Below are positions 26,098-34,081 of a stretch of 64,000 bases of DNA, piece by piece. Every line of letters begins with the position of its first letter. Positions within the stretch are counted from its first letter, which is position 1. The stretch is from Bacteroidales bacterium. GTDB lineage: Bacteria; Bacteroidota; Bacteroidia; Bacteroidales; ML635J-15. The notes under the pieces are model-generated. The model searched no databases and was not told the origin of the DNA. It saw nothing but the letters and a program-made list of their open reading frames with translations. The stretch spans positions 1 to 64,000 of the forward strand of contig JAFZWY010000054.1 of the NCBI GenBank assembly GCA_017617125.1, given 5' to 3'. The position numbers and the translations under genes were made by a program.

Positions 26098-26808
26098 TTA
26101 TTGATGGTCATCTATTGCTGTTTCTGACTTTGTGTTTGAAAATGGACATTTAGGATTCTTATTAAGAATTAAACTATCAGAATTTGAAATATTCAAACTG
26201 TCTGTAATTGATGTATAGATCTGGTTAGATATGCGTTTTACATCGCTATCAGACAATGATGATTCTGAATACCACATAATTAATGATATTAATATGCTAA
26301 TTATTGATATGGGAATGGTCCATTTGTTTGTTTGTCGGGCATTATTTAAATCTTTCAGATTACTGGCAATCGCCTCAGAAAGATCAACAAGATAATTTTT
26401 TAAGGATGTAGTTTCCCCTTCGTTTACAGAAGTTTCAATAGCTAGTAATATGCGTCTTTCTCTTTCTTGTATATTAGAATAAGTCGTTTTCTCTTTTTCC
26501 TTTTCAATGATGGGGATAGTAATTTTAGTTGATTTTTTTGTTAAAACCCCATCTTTATCTTTTTGTCGCACATATAATAAAAAAGACTCTAAAAAATCAA
26601 TATATAAAATATCTATTTTGTTATTAACGAGAAGTTGCCTATATATTAGATAGATATCCTGTTCGCCCAATGTTTCCTGTTCAATCCCTTTTATCAACAA
26701 TTTATATGCATTTTCTTTATTTTTCTTTACAATAGAAGAACTTATTATGAATATCAAAAGAAATAATAGTAATGCAACAGAACAACCAATTATTGAAATA
26801 TAGTCCAT
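26098..26808 (-). CDS. Unknown two-segment membrane protein
   Basis: This AT-rich gene encodes 236 residues with a strong N-terminal membrane segment (CSVALLLFLLIFIISSSIV) and a second one near residue 170 (WTIPISIISILISLIMWY). The segment between is charged and helical (EKEKEKTTYSNIQERERRILLAIETSV), and the C-terminus is serine-rich. I do not recognise the family. It is a single gene within the accessory island, with a candidate -7 box 69 bases upstream. Confidence 0.65.
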   Translation of the reverse strand: MDYISIIGCSVALLLFLLIFIISSSIVKKNKENAYKLLIKGIEQETLGEQDIYLIYRQLLVNNKIDILYIDFLESFLLYVRQKDKDGVLTKKSTKITIPIIEKEKEKTTYSNIQERERRILLAIETSVNEGETTSLKNYLVDLSEAIASNLKDLNNARQTNKWTIPISIISILISLIMWYSESSLSDSDVKRISNQIYTSITDSLNISNSDSLILNKNPKCPFSNTKSETAIDDHQ

Positions 26809-26876
26809 ATTATTATAGTTTTTATTTTCCGTCCTCGCAGTAACAAAGGCTTGATTATGTTGCCTTTTTAATTTTG

Positions 26877-26884
26877 CAAATTTA
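26877..26884 (-). promoter_or_regulatory. Candidate -7 box of the membrane protein gene
   Basis: The minus strand reads TAAATTTG, matching TAnnTTTG. No clear -33 element is visible. Confidence 0.35.
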
Positions 26885-26988
26885 TAAAAATTGTATCAAC
26901 TTCGTGACGATCTAAAATGCCAAATTCAGAATATTGTCTATTGATTTACGTTAATATTCTTATTTATAGTAATATATATGTTGTCAAC

Positions 26989-27058
26989 TGCAATAATCCC
27001 CAAATTTATTTTGCCTAAATATGCACTTTCCCACAAATGTTTGAGATGTTTTTACAGG
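26989..27058. repeat. Direct repeat copy at the 3' side of the DUF4143 ATPase gene
   Basis: TGCAATAATCCCCAAATTTA, then a looser stretch, then CCACAAATGTTTGAG. This matches 28459-28530 at about four bases in five and runs into the ATPase stop codon. Confidence 0.75.
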
Positions 27059-28380
27059 AATGGAGTAAAGTATATTGGTTGGCAGATTGTCTGTCCGTCT
27101 TTCTGGTAGTCCTTGGTGTATAGCAGTATGCGGTCTCCAATGCGTGATGAGTATTTCTCGCAGAAAGCATCCAAGGATTTATGCGATTTATATCCAGATG
27201 ACTTGACTTCCAATGGTACGATCTTTTTCCCTCTGGAAAGCAGAAAGTCTATTTCGTAGTTTTTGTTTCCAGTTTCGGTTGGAAAGGTATAATAGAAAAG
27301 CTCGTTTCCAGCTGCCGTTAGCATTTGTGCAACCAGATTTTCATATACATAGCCAAGATTTGCTTCCAATTTGTCGGAAAGCAATTTGTGGTAAATGATA
27401 TTTTCTGCGAATGATTTGTCCCAGAAGGCAAGGGTTACGAATAAGCCCGTATCAACCATAAACATCTTGTAGGCATCCATAAGTTTATGCATTCCTAATC
27501 CTACATTGGGGTCGGTGATATGGTATGAAAGATTTACAACCATGCTCTCGCGCATTTCCGAAACTATCAAGTCAACATTGTCGGTTCGGCGAGTATCAAT
27601 GGCTGTTTTTATCTTGTACCGTGAAGCATTGCTATTTAGTTGAGACGGAATGTTCTTGAACATAAGCGATGCCCGTCCCGACGAGTCCAACTTCATAAAG
27701 TCGTCGTCGTAAAGTTGTATGATTTGCCGTTTTACCTTATCCACAGCCTGCATGTTGTTGTACTTTATGTATGCGTCAACTGCTTGTGGCATACCGCCGA
27801 CTAGCATATACAAGCGTAAATCGCGCATAGTTTTCCGATGTGCTGCCGCCAACGGTAATTTCTTTTCGTAAAACTGCTTCAATGTCGTTAATCCATTTTC
27901 TTGACCAATCGCCCACAGAAACTCCTCGAAATCAAGCGGGTGCAAGTCCATTTTCATCTCCTCGCTGGGAATAAGGATGTTCTGTACATTACGCCTTATG
28001 GATATGAGAGAGCCTGTTTCAATATAATCGTACCGACCATCCTTTACCAGATGCTTTATGGCTTGTCTTGCGGGTGGAAAATCCTGCACTTCATCAAATA
28101 CTATGACACTTTGCCTATTGTGAAGAACTACGCCTGTTTCCTGCTGTAATTGCAAGAAGAAAAAGTCCAAATCGGAAATGTCGTCAAACAATGATGCTAT
28201 TTTCTTGTTCTTCTTTGAGAAGTCTATGAGGATGTACGACTTGTATTCCTTCTTGGCAAACTCCTCGACAAGAGTCGATTTGCCTATACGCCTTGCACCT
28301 TTTATAAGTAGTGCGTACTGACCGCTCCATTGCTGTTTCCATTCCAGCATTTTGTCGTATAATTTACGTTTGAATATCAT
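27052..28380 (-). CDS. AAA ATPase with DUF4143 domain
   Basis: This 442-residue protein has Walker A GARRIGKST (28-36), Walker B VIVFDEVQDFP, a sensor-like YIETGSLISIRR, and a C-terminal DUF4143 region with a nuclease-like core (NYEIDFLL...KKIVPLEVKSS). That E-D-ExK arrangement resembles the PD-(D/E)xK fold often noted in this family. The function is not established. The gene is bracketed by direct repeats, with copies at 26989-27058, 28426-28443 and 28459-28530. The front copies overlap its promoter. It sits in an accessory island and may be horizontally acquired. Confidence 0.85.
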   Translation of the reverse strand: MIFKRKLYDKMLEWKQQWSGQYALLIKGARRIGKSTLVEEFAKKEYKSYILIDFSKKNKKIASLFDDISDLDFFFLQLQQETGVVLHNRQSVIVFDEVQDFPPARQAIKHLVKDGRYDYIETGSLISIRRNVQNILIPSEEMKMDLHPLDFEEFLWAIGQENGLTTLKQFYEKKLPLAAAHRKTMRDLRLYMLVGGMPQAVDAYIKYNNMQAVDKVKRQIIQLYDDDFMKLDSSGRASLMFKNIPSQLNSNASRYKIKTAIDTRRTDNVDLIVSEMRESMVVNLSYHITDPNVGLGMHKLMDAYKMFMVDTGLFVTLAFWDKSFAENIIYHKLLSDKLEANLGYVYENLVAQMLTAAGNELFYYTFPTETGNKNYEIDFLLSRGKKIVPLEVKSSGYKSHKSLDAFCEKYSSRIGDRILLYTKDYQKDGQTICQPIYFTPFL

Positions 28381-28409
28381 AATAGTATTAAGTGTTTGAT
28401 TTTCGGGGA

Positions 28410-28441
28410 CAAATATAATTCAATTTGCAATAATCCCCAAA
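28410..28441 (-). promoter_or_regulatory. Promoter of the DUF4143 ATPase
   Basis: On the minus strand TTTG (28438-28441) is followed after 20 bases by TATATTTG (28410-28417). The -33 element is part of the repeated motif TTTGGGGATTATTGCA, so a protein binding that repeat could control this promoter. Confidence 0.7.
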
Positions 28442-28530
28442 TGTTTTTTTCGAAAATATGCAATAATCCCCAAATTTATTTTACCCCCAAATGCATTTTT
28501 CCACAAATGTTTGAGGGTTTCATTAGGACA
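28426..28530. repeat. Two direct repeat copies in the ATPase promoter region
   Basis: A short copy at 28426-28443 (TGCAATAATCCCCAAATG) and a long copy starting at 28459 share the core with 26989-27058 on the other side of the gene. They fill most of the 210-base gap to the dehydratase-like gene. Confidence 0.75.
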
Positions 28531-28591
28531 AAAAACAATGCGATTGCAACATTTGTGCAACCGCATTGTACCAATATTTCTTTATAACTAG

Positions 28592-30049
28592 TTATTTCTT
28601 TACAACCACTGGGTCTGGAATATCTTCGGTGATACCTGCAACCTTCTTTGCCATTTCGGCGTATTCCTCGAAAGGAGTGAAGGCCTTTACAACCATCTTT
28701 GCACCATCGGGTGAACCGCCACCGTGCATACATCCTGGAACACCGGCACCGATAGTTAACCACTCTGAAAGTCTTACGGCTCTCATGCGGCTTTCGGTCG
28801 AGCAGTCACCAGCCTTGATGATGTTGGTGATGAATTCGCCGTATGCTGGATTGTGGAAGTCTTCGTATGTAGGTGCACAACCTGTTTCAACGATACCACC
28901 GCCGATTTCCTGGCAGAGACGCTTTGTCTCGTATGGCAATGTTGCAACATACATCTTGTTGAGGTGAGCAATCTTCGAGTTCGAAACCCAAACGCCGTTC
29001 TTCTGTCCGCCGAGTGCCATTGCACCGATACCAAGACCGAAGGTTGTTTCGTTGTTTGCTGCCATTGCTACGAGCTTGTCGTCGAACTTCTTGCTCGAAA
29101 TGCCATTTGCGCGAGCCATAAGGATGCTAGCACCAATCATAATGTCGCCCTGACCAGCAACGCAAGCGCCTATGCAAGCACGGTAGTTAGCGGTGAAGTA
29201 TTCGATAACCTTGCCCGAGTACTTGAATTCGCCAGCCATGAAAACGCGCTCGTTTGGAATGAATACATTGTCGAAAAGCAAGTATGCCTGAGTGATACCA
29301 GTTTCTGGAATATCCCAGTTCTGCTTGTATTCGCGGTCGTCGCTTGGACGGCGGGTTTCAACTATTGTAAGACCTTCGATGTCGCGTGGGCAAACGAAAG
29401 CAACTGCAAAGTCAGCATCTGTATCCTTGTAGCCCGAACCCGGGAGGATGAAGATTTCGTCTGATGCTGCAACACCGCAAATCATAACCTTAGCACCGCG
29501 AACAACGATACCGTCAGCACGTCTTTCAACGATGCGAACATTGCTGTCGAGGCATGGCTGCTGATGTGGCTTCAAGCTACGGTTACCCTTTGCATCGGTA
29601 AGAGCTGCTGCGCAGAGGATTCCGCGTTCCTGTGCCGAAAGTATCCATGCTTTCAGTCTTTCCTGATAGTTGGTGCCAAATTCGGCATCGATGTCGTGGG
29701 TAACTGCCCACATTACATTCTGTGCATTCCAGCCAACGCAGGTTCCGCCCGAGCAGGTACCAGTCTGGCGGTACATTTCGCGTTTCATACGTGCGTTGTT
29801 CATGATGTCCTCGAGGGTTCTCATCATGCTGTTGAAGCGCATAATCGGCTTTCCTGTGAAATCGGAAACAGTTGTGAAGATGTCCTTCTTTTCTTCGCAT
29901 GCAGCGCCATCGTATGCGCGTGCGTGGCTTTCAACTGTACGGCGAGTTGCAGGGTGGGTTGTAACATCGGTGATTAATTCTCCATTCTTGTAGATATTTG
30001 GTCTCATAGCCTTGAGAGCTGCCAAATACTGTTCACGTGTTCTTATCAT
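28592..30049 (-). CDS. 4-hydroxybutyryl-CoA dehydratase-like flavoprotein (HpaB/AbfD family)
   Basis: The 485-residue product aligns along its length with 4-hydroxybutyryl-CoA dehydratase / vinylacetyl-CoA isomerase, a flavin and 4Fe-4S enzyme that makes crotonyl-CoA in GABA- and succinate-to-butyrate fermentation. In the characterised clostridial enzyme the cluster is held by C99, C103, H292 and C299. Here C99 is present, the second cysteine is one residue later (C104, TCSGGTCVG), and the later site reads YRACIGAC (C292, C296), with tyrosine where histidine is expected. The start at 30049 (MIRTREQYL) is chosen over an open extension that contains the promoter. It could be a true dehydratase with altered ligands or a related enzyme. 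Confidence 0.8.
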   Translation of the reverse strand: MIRTREQYLAALKAMRPNIYKNGELITDVTTHPATRRTVESHARAYDGAACEEKKDIFTTVSDFTGKPIMRFNSMMRTLEDIMNNARMKREMYRQTGTCSGGTCVGWNAQNVMWAVTHDIDAEFGTNYQERLKAWILSAQERGILCAAALTDAKGNRSLKPHQQPCLDSNVRIVERRADGIVVRGAKVMICGVAASDEIFILPGSGYKDTDADFAVAFVCPRDIEGLTIVETRRPSDDREYKQNWDIPETGITQAYLLFDNVFIPNERVFMAGEFKYSGKVIEYFTANYRACIGACVAGQGDIMIGASILMARANGISSKKFDDKLVAMAANNETTFGLGIGAMALGGQKNGVWVSNSKIAHLNKMYVATLPYETKRLCQEIGGGIVETGCAPTYEDFHNPAYGEFITNIIKAGDCSTESRMRAVRLSEWLTIGAGVPGCMHGGGSPDGAKMVVKAFTPFEEYAEMAKKVAGITEDIPDPVVVKK

Positions 30050-30083
30050 AATATTATCTTTTAATTTTTGAAAAATTGATTGG

Positions 30084-30115
30084 CAAAGATAGTCATTACC
30101 TTTGAAAGAAACAAA
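30084..30115 (-). promoter_or_regulatory. Promoter of the dehydratase-like gene
   Basis: On the minus strand TTTG (30112-30115) is followed after 20 bases by TATCTTTG (30084-30091), an ideal Bacteroidetes promoter, 35 bases before the ATG. Confidence 0.75.
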
Positions 30116-30258
30116 TGTTTTTCGAACGTGAGTTTTACAAAAAATCAAAATGCTTTTATGCGATTTTCTTTGTTTTCGTTGTGGTTGATAGTCAGATGTA
30201 TATGGCGTTTCAATCTGTCCTTAACAAAATAATAAATCTAAAATCCATCGTAAAGTGT

Positions 30259-30266
30259 TATATTTG
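30259..30266 (+). promoter_or_regulatory. Candidate -7 box of the mutL operon
   Basis: TATATTTG matches TAnnTTTG, 27 bases before the ATG at 30294. A -33 element is not evident. Confidence 0.45.
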
Positions 30267-30293
30267 CAGTTTATAATTTAACAGCGGTTAGAG

Positions 30294-30611
30294 ATGGGTC
30301 TTTTTAAAACTTTTACATATAACGTATTCGATTATAAACCAAGGTACTACGATGCTAAAGTAGACGAGTTCCACGAAAAAGTAATGGATAGGCGTGAGGC
30401 TGAAGGCAAGGACATTGAGCCTACTGGCGAATATGTGCCTGGAGCAAGCATTCGCGGAAGTTTCCGTTCCAAAATGCGCAGGACTTCGTATGGCGGTACA
30501 AAGAAATCGACAATCCGCATTTTCTGCATCGCAGTGTTTTTGTTCTTCTTGGCATATCTGATATTTTTTGCCGATCTGACTGGCATTGTGTCGTACATTA
30601 GCAAGTTGTAG
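30294..30611 (+). CDS. Small membrane-anchored protein upstream of mutL
   Basis: This protein of 105 residues has a charged N-terminal part (YKPRYYDAKVDEFHEKVMDRR) and one membrane segment near the C-terminus (IRIFCIAVFLFFLAYLIFFA). The order suggests a tail-anchored protein with its bulk in the cytoplasm. I do not know a function. It starts the operon and ends 2 bases before mutL, so it is translated together with it. Confidence 0.75.
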   Translation: MGLFKTFTYNVFDYKPRYYDAKVDEFHEKVMDRREAEGKDIEPTGEYVPGASIRGSFRSKMRRTSYGGTKKSTIRIFCIAVFLFFLAYLIFFADLTGIVSYISKL

Positions 30612-30613
30612 TT

Positions 30614-32464
30614 ATGTCGGATATAATAAAATTATTGTCGGATTCGGTTGCCAACCAGATTGCTGCTGGTGAGGTCGTACAACGCCCGTCGTCGGTGGTG
30701 AAGGAACTGGTAGAAAATTCGCTCGACGCTGGGGCTACCAACATCGATGTCATAATAAAGGATGCTGGACGTACTCTTATTCAGGTGGTTGACAATGGCT
30801 TTGGAATGTCGCCAACCGATGCCCGAATGTCGTTCGAGCGTCACGCTACATCAAAAATCTCGAAAGCCGAGGACTTGTTTGCCATAACCACTATGGGATT
30901 CCGCGGAGAGGCTTTGGCTTCAATTGCGGCTGTGGCCGAGGTTGAACTTGTGACCCGTCGTGCCGACGACGAATTGGGAACCTGCATCAACATTGCCGCA
31001 TCGAAGGTTAAGTCGCAGGAACCTGTGGCTGCCGCCGTAGGAACCAATTTCAAGGTTCGTAACCTTTTTTTCAATATTCCAGCCCGACGTAAGTTCCTGA
31101 AATCGGACAAGGTTGAGAACAAGCATATTATCGACGAGATTCATCGTATTGTCCTGACAAATCCTGCAGTTTCGTTCAAGGTCGTGTTCGACGATGAGGT
31201 CAAATATCAGTTGTTTCCCGAGAATGTGCATCAGCGTATTGCAAATGTCTTTGGCAAAAAGTTGAACCAGAACCTTGTGCCGATAGGCGTGGAGACACAG
31301 ATTGTAAACATTTCCGGATTTGTGGCTAAGCCCGAAATGTCGCAGAAAAACACTTCGGAGCAGTTCTTCTTCGTCAACAACCGATACATGTATCATCCGT
31401 ATTTCCGCAAAGCGGTTACATCGGCTTACGACAAACTGCTGCCCGAAGGCGAGAATCCCCGTTTCTTCATTTATCTCGAAGTCGATCCTTCTACAATCGA
31501 TATCAATATTCACCCGACCAAGACCGAAATCAAGTTTGAGGGTGAGCAGGCTATATTCATGATACTTAACTCCGCTGTAAAAGAGGCGCTTGGCAAGTTC
31601 AATGTTGTGCCGTCGTTGTCGTTCGAGGACGACATTACCCGCGATGTGCATCTTACATCGACAACTGTTGTCCGTCCGCCAGTGATAAGCGTAAATCCGG
31701 ATTTTAATCCGTTCAAATACACCGATTCTGGCTACAAACGCGATGTGCCGAAGAACTGGGAACAAATGTACGAACGTAGCAACAGTAAGACTCGCGACGA
31801 CTTCGATTTGCCCGAAAGCGAAAATCCGCAGTCGGATGAATATATGCAGAGCGTACAGTCTCATATTCAGTATGGTAGCGACGAAAATTATTCTGGCGAC
31901 AGCAAGCAGAAGTATTTGCAGTTGAAAAACAAATATATTCTCACGTCGTCGCATTCTGGAATGATTGTGATAAACCAGCGTAGAGCGCACGAACGCATTA
32001 TGTACGAGCATTTTATGCACATGCTTGAGTCGCGTAGCGGCGTTATGCAGAAGTCGTTGTTCCCGCTTGTGATTGAGCCTACTCCCGAAGAGCGCGGTCT
32101 GCTGATTGAGGTTATGACGGAACTCAATACTATTGGTTTCGAGATTGTTATGCTGGGTAGCGATAAGTTTGAAATTCGCGGTGTGCCTGCCGAACTTGCC
32201 GAAATGGATGTAAATGCCATCATCCGTCAGCTTCTCGACGAACTTTCGGACGGCTCGCCGGATGTAAAACTGCTACTTAACGACAAGATTGCCATTTCGT
32301 TGGCAAAGTCGGCTGCAATGACGTCGGGCGTAAGCCTTAAGGACGAGGAGATGGAGGATTTGTTTTTCCGTCTGATGTCGTGCTCCAACCATAATTATAC
32401 TGCCGATGGCAGAAAAATTATGGAAATTGTTGATATTTCGGAGATTGAAAGTAAATTTAATTGA
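30614..32464 (+). CDS. mutL: DNA mismatch repair protein MutL
   Basis: MutL links mismatch recognition by MutS to strand removal. The GHKL ATPase motifs are intact: ELVENS with E34, DNGFGM (60-65) and GFRGEAL (95-101). The C-terminal dimerisation domain holds the region where endonuclease-type MutL has DQHAxxExxxxE. Here it reads NQRRAHERIMYE from N454, so the aspartate and histidine of that metal site are changed while both glutamates remain. The length of 616 residues is normal. It is second in an operon of five genes whose others are membrane proteins and an EEP-family protein. Confidence 0.95.
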   Translation: MSDIIKLLSDSVANQIAAGEVVQRPSSVVKELVENSLDAGATNIDVIIKDAGRTLIQVVDNGFGMSPTDARMSFERHATSKISKAEDLFAITTMGFRGEALASIAAVAEVELVTRRADDELGTCINIAASKVKSQEPVAAAVGTNFKVRNLFFNIPARRKFLKSDKVENKHIIDEIHRIVLTNPAVSFKVVFDDEVKYQLFPENVHQRIANVFGKKLNQNLVPIGVETQIVNISGFVAKPEMSQKNTSEQFFFVNNRYMYHPYFRKAVTSAYDKLLPEGENPRFFIYLEVDPSTIDINIHPTKTEIKFEGEQAIFMILNSAVKEALGKFNVVPSLSFEDDITRDVHLTSTTVVRPPVISVNPDFNPFKYTDSGYKRDVPKNWEQMYERSNSKTRDDFDLPESENPQSDEYMQSVQSHIQYGSDENYSGDSKQKYLQLKNKYILTSSHSGMIVINQRRAHERIMYEHFMHMLESRSGVMQKSLFPLVIEPTPEERGLLIEVMTELNTIGFEIVMLGSDKFEIRGVPAELAEMDVNAIIRQLLDELSDGSPDVKLLLNDKIAISLAKSAAMTSGVSLKDEEMEDLFFRLMSCSNHNYTADGRKIMEIVDISEIESKFN

Positions 32465-32470
32465 TGAGCC

Positions 32471-33190
32471 ATGTTCAATAGGAATCCATTTTCAGATATA
32501 CCGCCTGTCGTAAAATATTTGCTGCTTGTGAATGTTGTGATGTTCATAGTCGCAATGTTTGTGCCGGTACTCGATTCGTATTGTGCCCTGTATAGCTTCC
32601 GCAGTCCGCTGTTCAAGCCGGTACAGCTTGTTACTCACATGTTTATGCATGGAGGATTCTGGCATTTGTTCTTCAATATGTTCTCGCTGTACATGTTCGG
32701 CAGGGTTCTAGAGTCTTACTGGGGATCGAAGCGCTTCTTTATATATTATTTTGTATCTGGAATCGGTGGCGCGTTGTTCTACTTGCTGGTCAAGGAGATA
32801 GAAATGCAGGTTCTCATGTCGTCGATGAGTCCCGAAGCTATTGAAGAGGTTATGCGCAATGGCGCCGACATATTAATGCAGGGCAAAAATTATATGATGC
32901 CCGAACTTGGAAAGTTGAACCTTGTGCTTAACGTGCCTTGTGTTGGCGCTTCGGGTGCTATTTACGGTTTGCTTCTTGCGTTTGGAATTATGTTTCCAAA
33001 TGTCGAGATGTACATTTATTTTGCTATTCCAGTGAAAGCCAAGTGGATGGTTGTAGCATTTGTCGTTATCGAACTTTTGCTCGGTATTCTAAACGCACAA
33101 GGCGACAATGTGGCGCATTTCGCTCACTTTGGCGGTATGCTCATCGGCTTTATCCTGCTGATGATTTGGCGTAAGAAAGGGGAGGTGTGA
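32471..33190 (+). CDS. Rhomboid family intramembrane serine protease
   Basis: This 239-residue membrane protein has six or more hydrophobic segments. Rhomboid landmarks are HMFMHGGFWHLFFNM (55-70), the nucleophile S161 in GASGAIYG, and the histidine in AHFAHFGG (H219). A loop of about 40 residues (111-150) between segments is longer than in the next gene. The substrate is unknown. The start lies 6 bases after mutL. Confidence 0.92.
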   Translation: MFNRNPFSDIPPVVKYLLLVNVVMFIVAMFVPVLDSYCALYSFRSPLFKPVQLVTHMFMHGGFWHLFFNMFSLYMFGRVLESYWGSKRFFIYYFVSGIGGALFYLLVKEIEMQVLMSSMSPEAIEEVMRNGADILMQGKNYMMPELGKLNLVLNVPCVGASGAIYGLLLAFGIMFPNVEMYIYFAIPVKAKWMVVAFVVIELLLGILNAQGDNVAHFAHFGGMLIGFILLMIWRKKGEV

Positions 33191-34077
33191 TGAGACAGGG
33201 AATCTGGGATGAAATAAGGAACATCTTCCGTCAGCGCAACAATTTGAGCATCCTGATATTCTTTAATATCGCGGTGTTTGTCGTTGTGCTTACCATTAAC
33301 CTCGGGTTCTTCTTCGCTGGCAAGACTTTCGACGTTTCGTCGTGGCTTGGTGTTTCGTCAAATTTCTCTGTGCTTGCACATCGTCCGTGGACGGTGCTGA
33401 CGTATATGTTCGTGCATAGCAGTTTCCTGCATATATTGTTCAATTTGCTTGTGCTGTACTGGTTTGGTAAGATGTTCCTTGAATACCTTTCGCAACGGCA
33501 GTTGTTCGGTGTGTATCTGCTTGGCGGGCTGGCGGGTGCGTTGGTGTTCATCGTGGCATACAATATTATTCCGGTGTTTGCTGTCGTGAAGAATGTCGCC
33601 TTTGCAATAGGCGCGTCGGCTTCGATAATGGCTATTGTATTTGCGATTGCCGTACTGGTGCCCAATTTGCCTGTACGATTGGCTTTTCTTGGTCAGATGA
33701 AGCTTAAGTATCTGGCAATTATAATTGTTGCCATCGATTTGCTGAGTATTCCTTTTGGCAATGCTGGCGGGCATTTCGCTCATCTTGGAGGTGCGCTCAT
33801 GGGTGCTATTTTTGCTCTTTGTTATTCAAAAGGTACCGACATAACCATTCCTCTGTCGCGTTTTTTTACCTGGATTGGCAATTTGTTCAAGTCGGAGCCA
33901 AAGACAAGCACATCGACAGGTGGCCGTCGTGCCGAAACCGATGCCGAGTATAACCGACGTAAGGCGCGTGAACAGAGAGAAATAGATAAGATATTGGACA
34001 AGGTTAAGGAATCGGGTTACTCGAGCCTGACTAAGGAGGAAAAAGAGAAGTTGTTCAGCAATAGTAATAAAAATTAA
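33190..34077 (+). CDS. Second rhomboid family serine protease with a cytoplasmic tail
   Basis: This 295-residue protein is paralogous to the preceding gene. It has YMFVHSSFLHILFNLLVLYWFG, the nucleophile at about S144 in GASAS, and GGHFAHLGG. A charged C-terminal tail of about 70 residues follows (AEYNRRKAREQREIDKILDK), probably cytoplasmic. The ATG at 33190 shares one base with the previous stop TGA. A GTG at 33187 is also possible. The two adjacent rhomboids are translationally coupled. Confidence 0.9.
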   Translation: MRQGIWDEIRNIFRQRNNLSILIFFNIAVFVVVLTINLGFFFAGKTFDVSSWLGVSSNFSVLAHRPWTVLTYMFVHSSFLHILFNLLVLYWFGKMFLEYLSQRQLFGVYLLGGLAGALVFIVAYNIIPVFAVVKNVAFAIGASASIMAIVFAIAVLVPNLPVRLAFLGQMKLKYLAIIIVAIDLLSIPFGNAGGHFAHLGGALMGAIFALCYSKGTDITIPLSRFFTWIGNLFKSEPKTSTSTGGRRAETDAEYNRRKAREQREIDKILDKVKESGYSSLTKEEKEKLFSNSNKN

Positions 34078-34081
34078 GCCT

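Noticed and set aside
30050..30148. TTG-started extension of the dehydratase-like gene
   Set aside because: It contains the promoter boxes at 30084-30115, and the family start is MIRTREQYL at 30049.
30920..32020. Long open frame of 366 codons antisense to mutL
   Set aside because: It lies wholly inside mutL, which has clear motifs on the other strand. The frame is open only because of mutL codon use.
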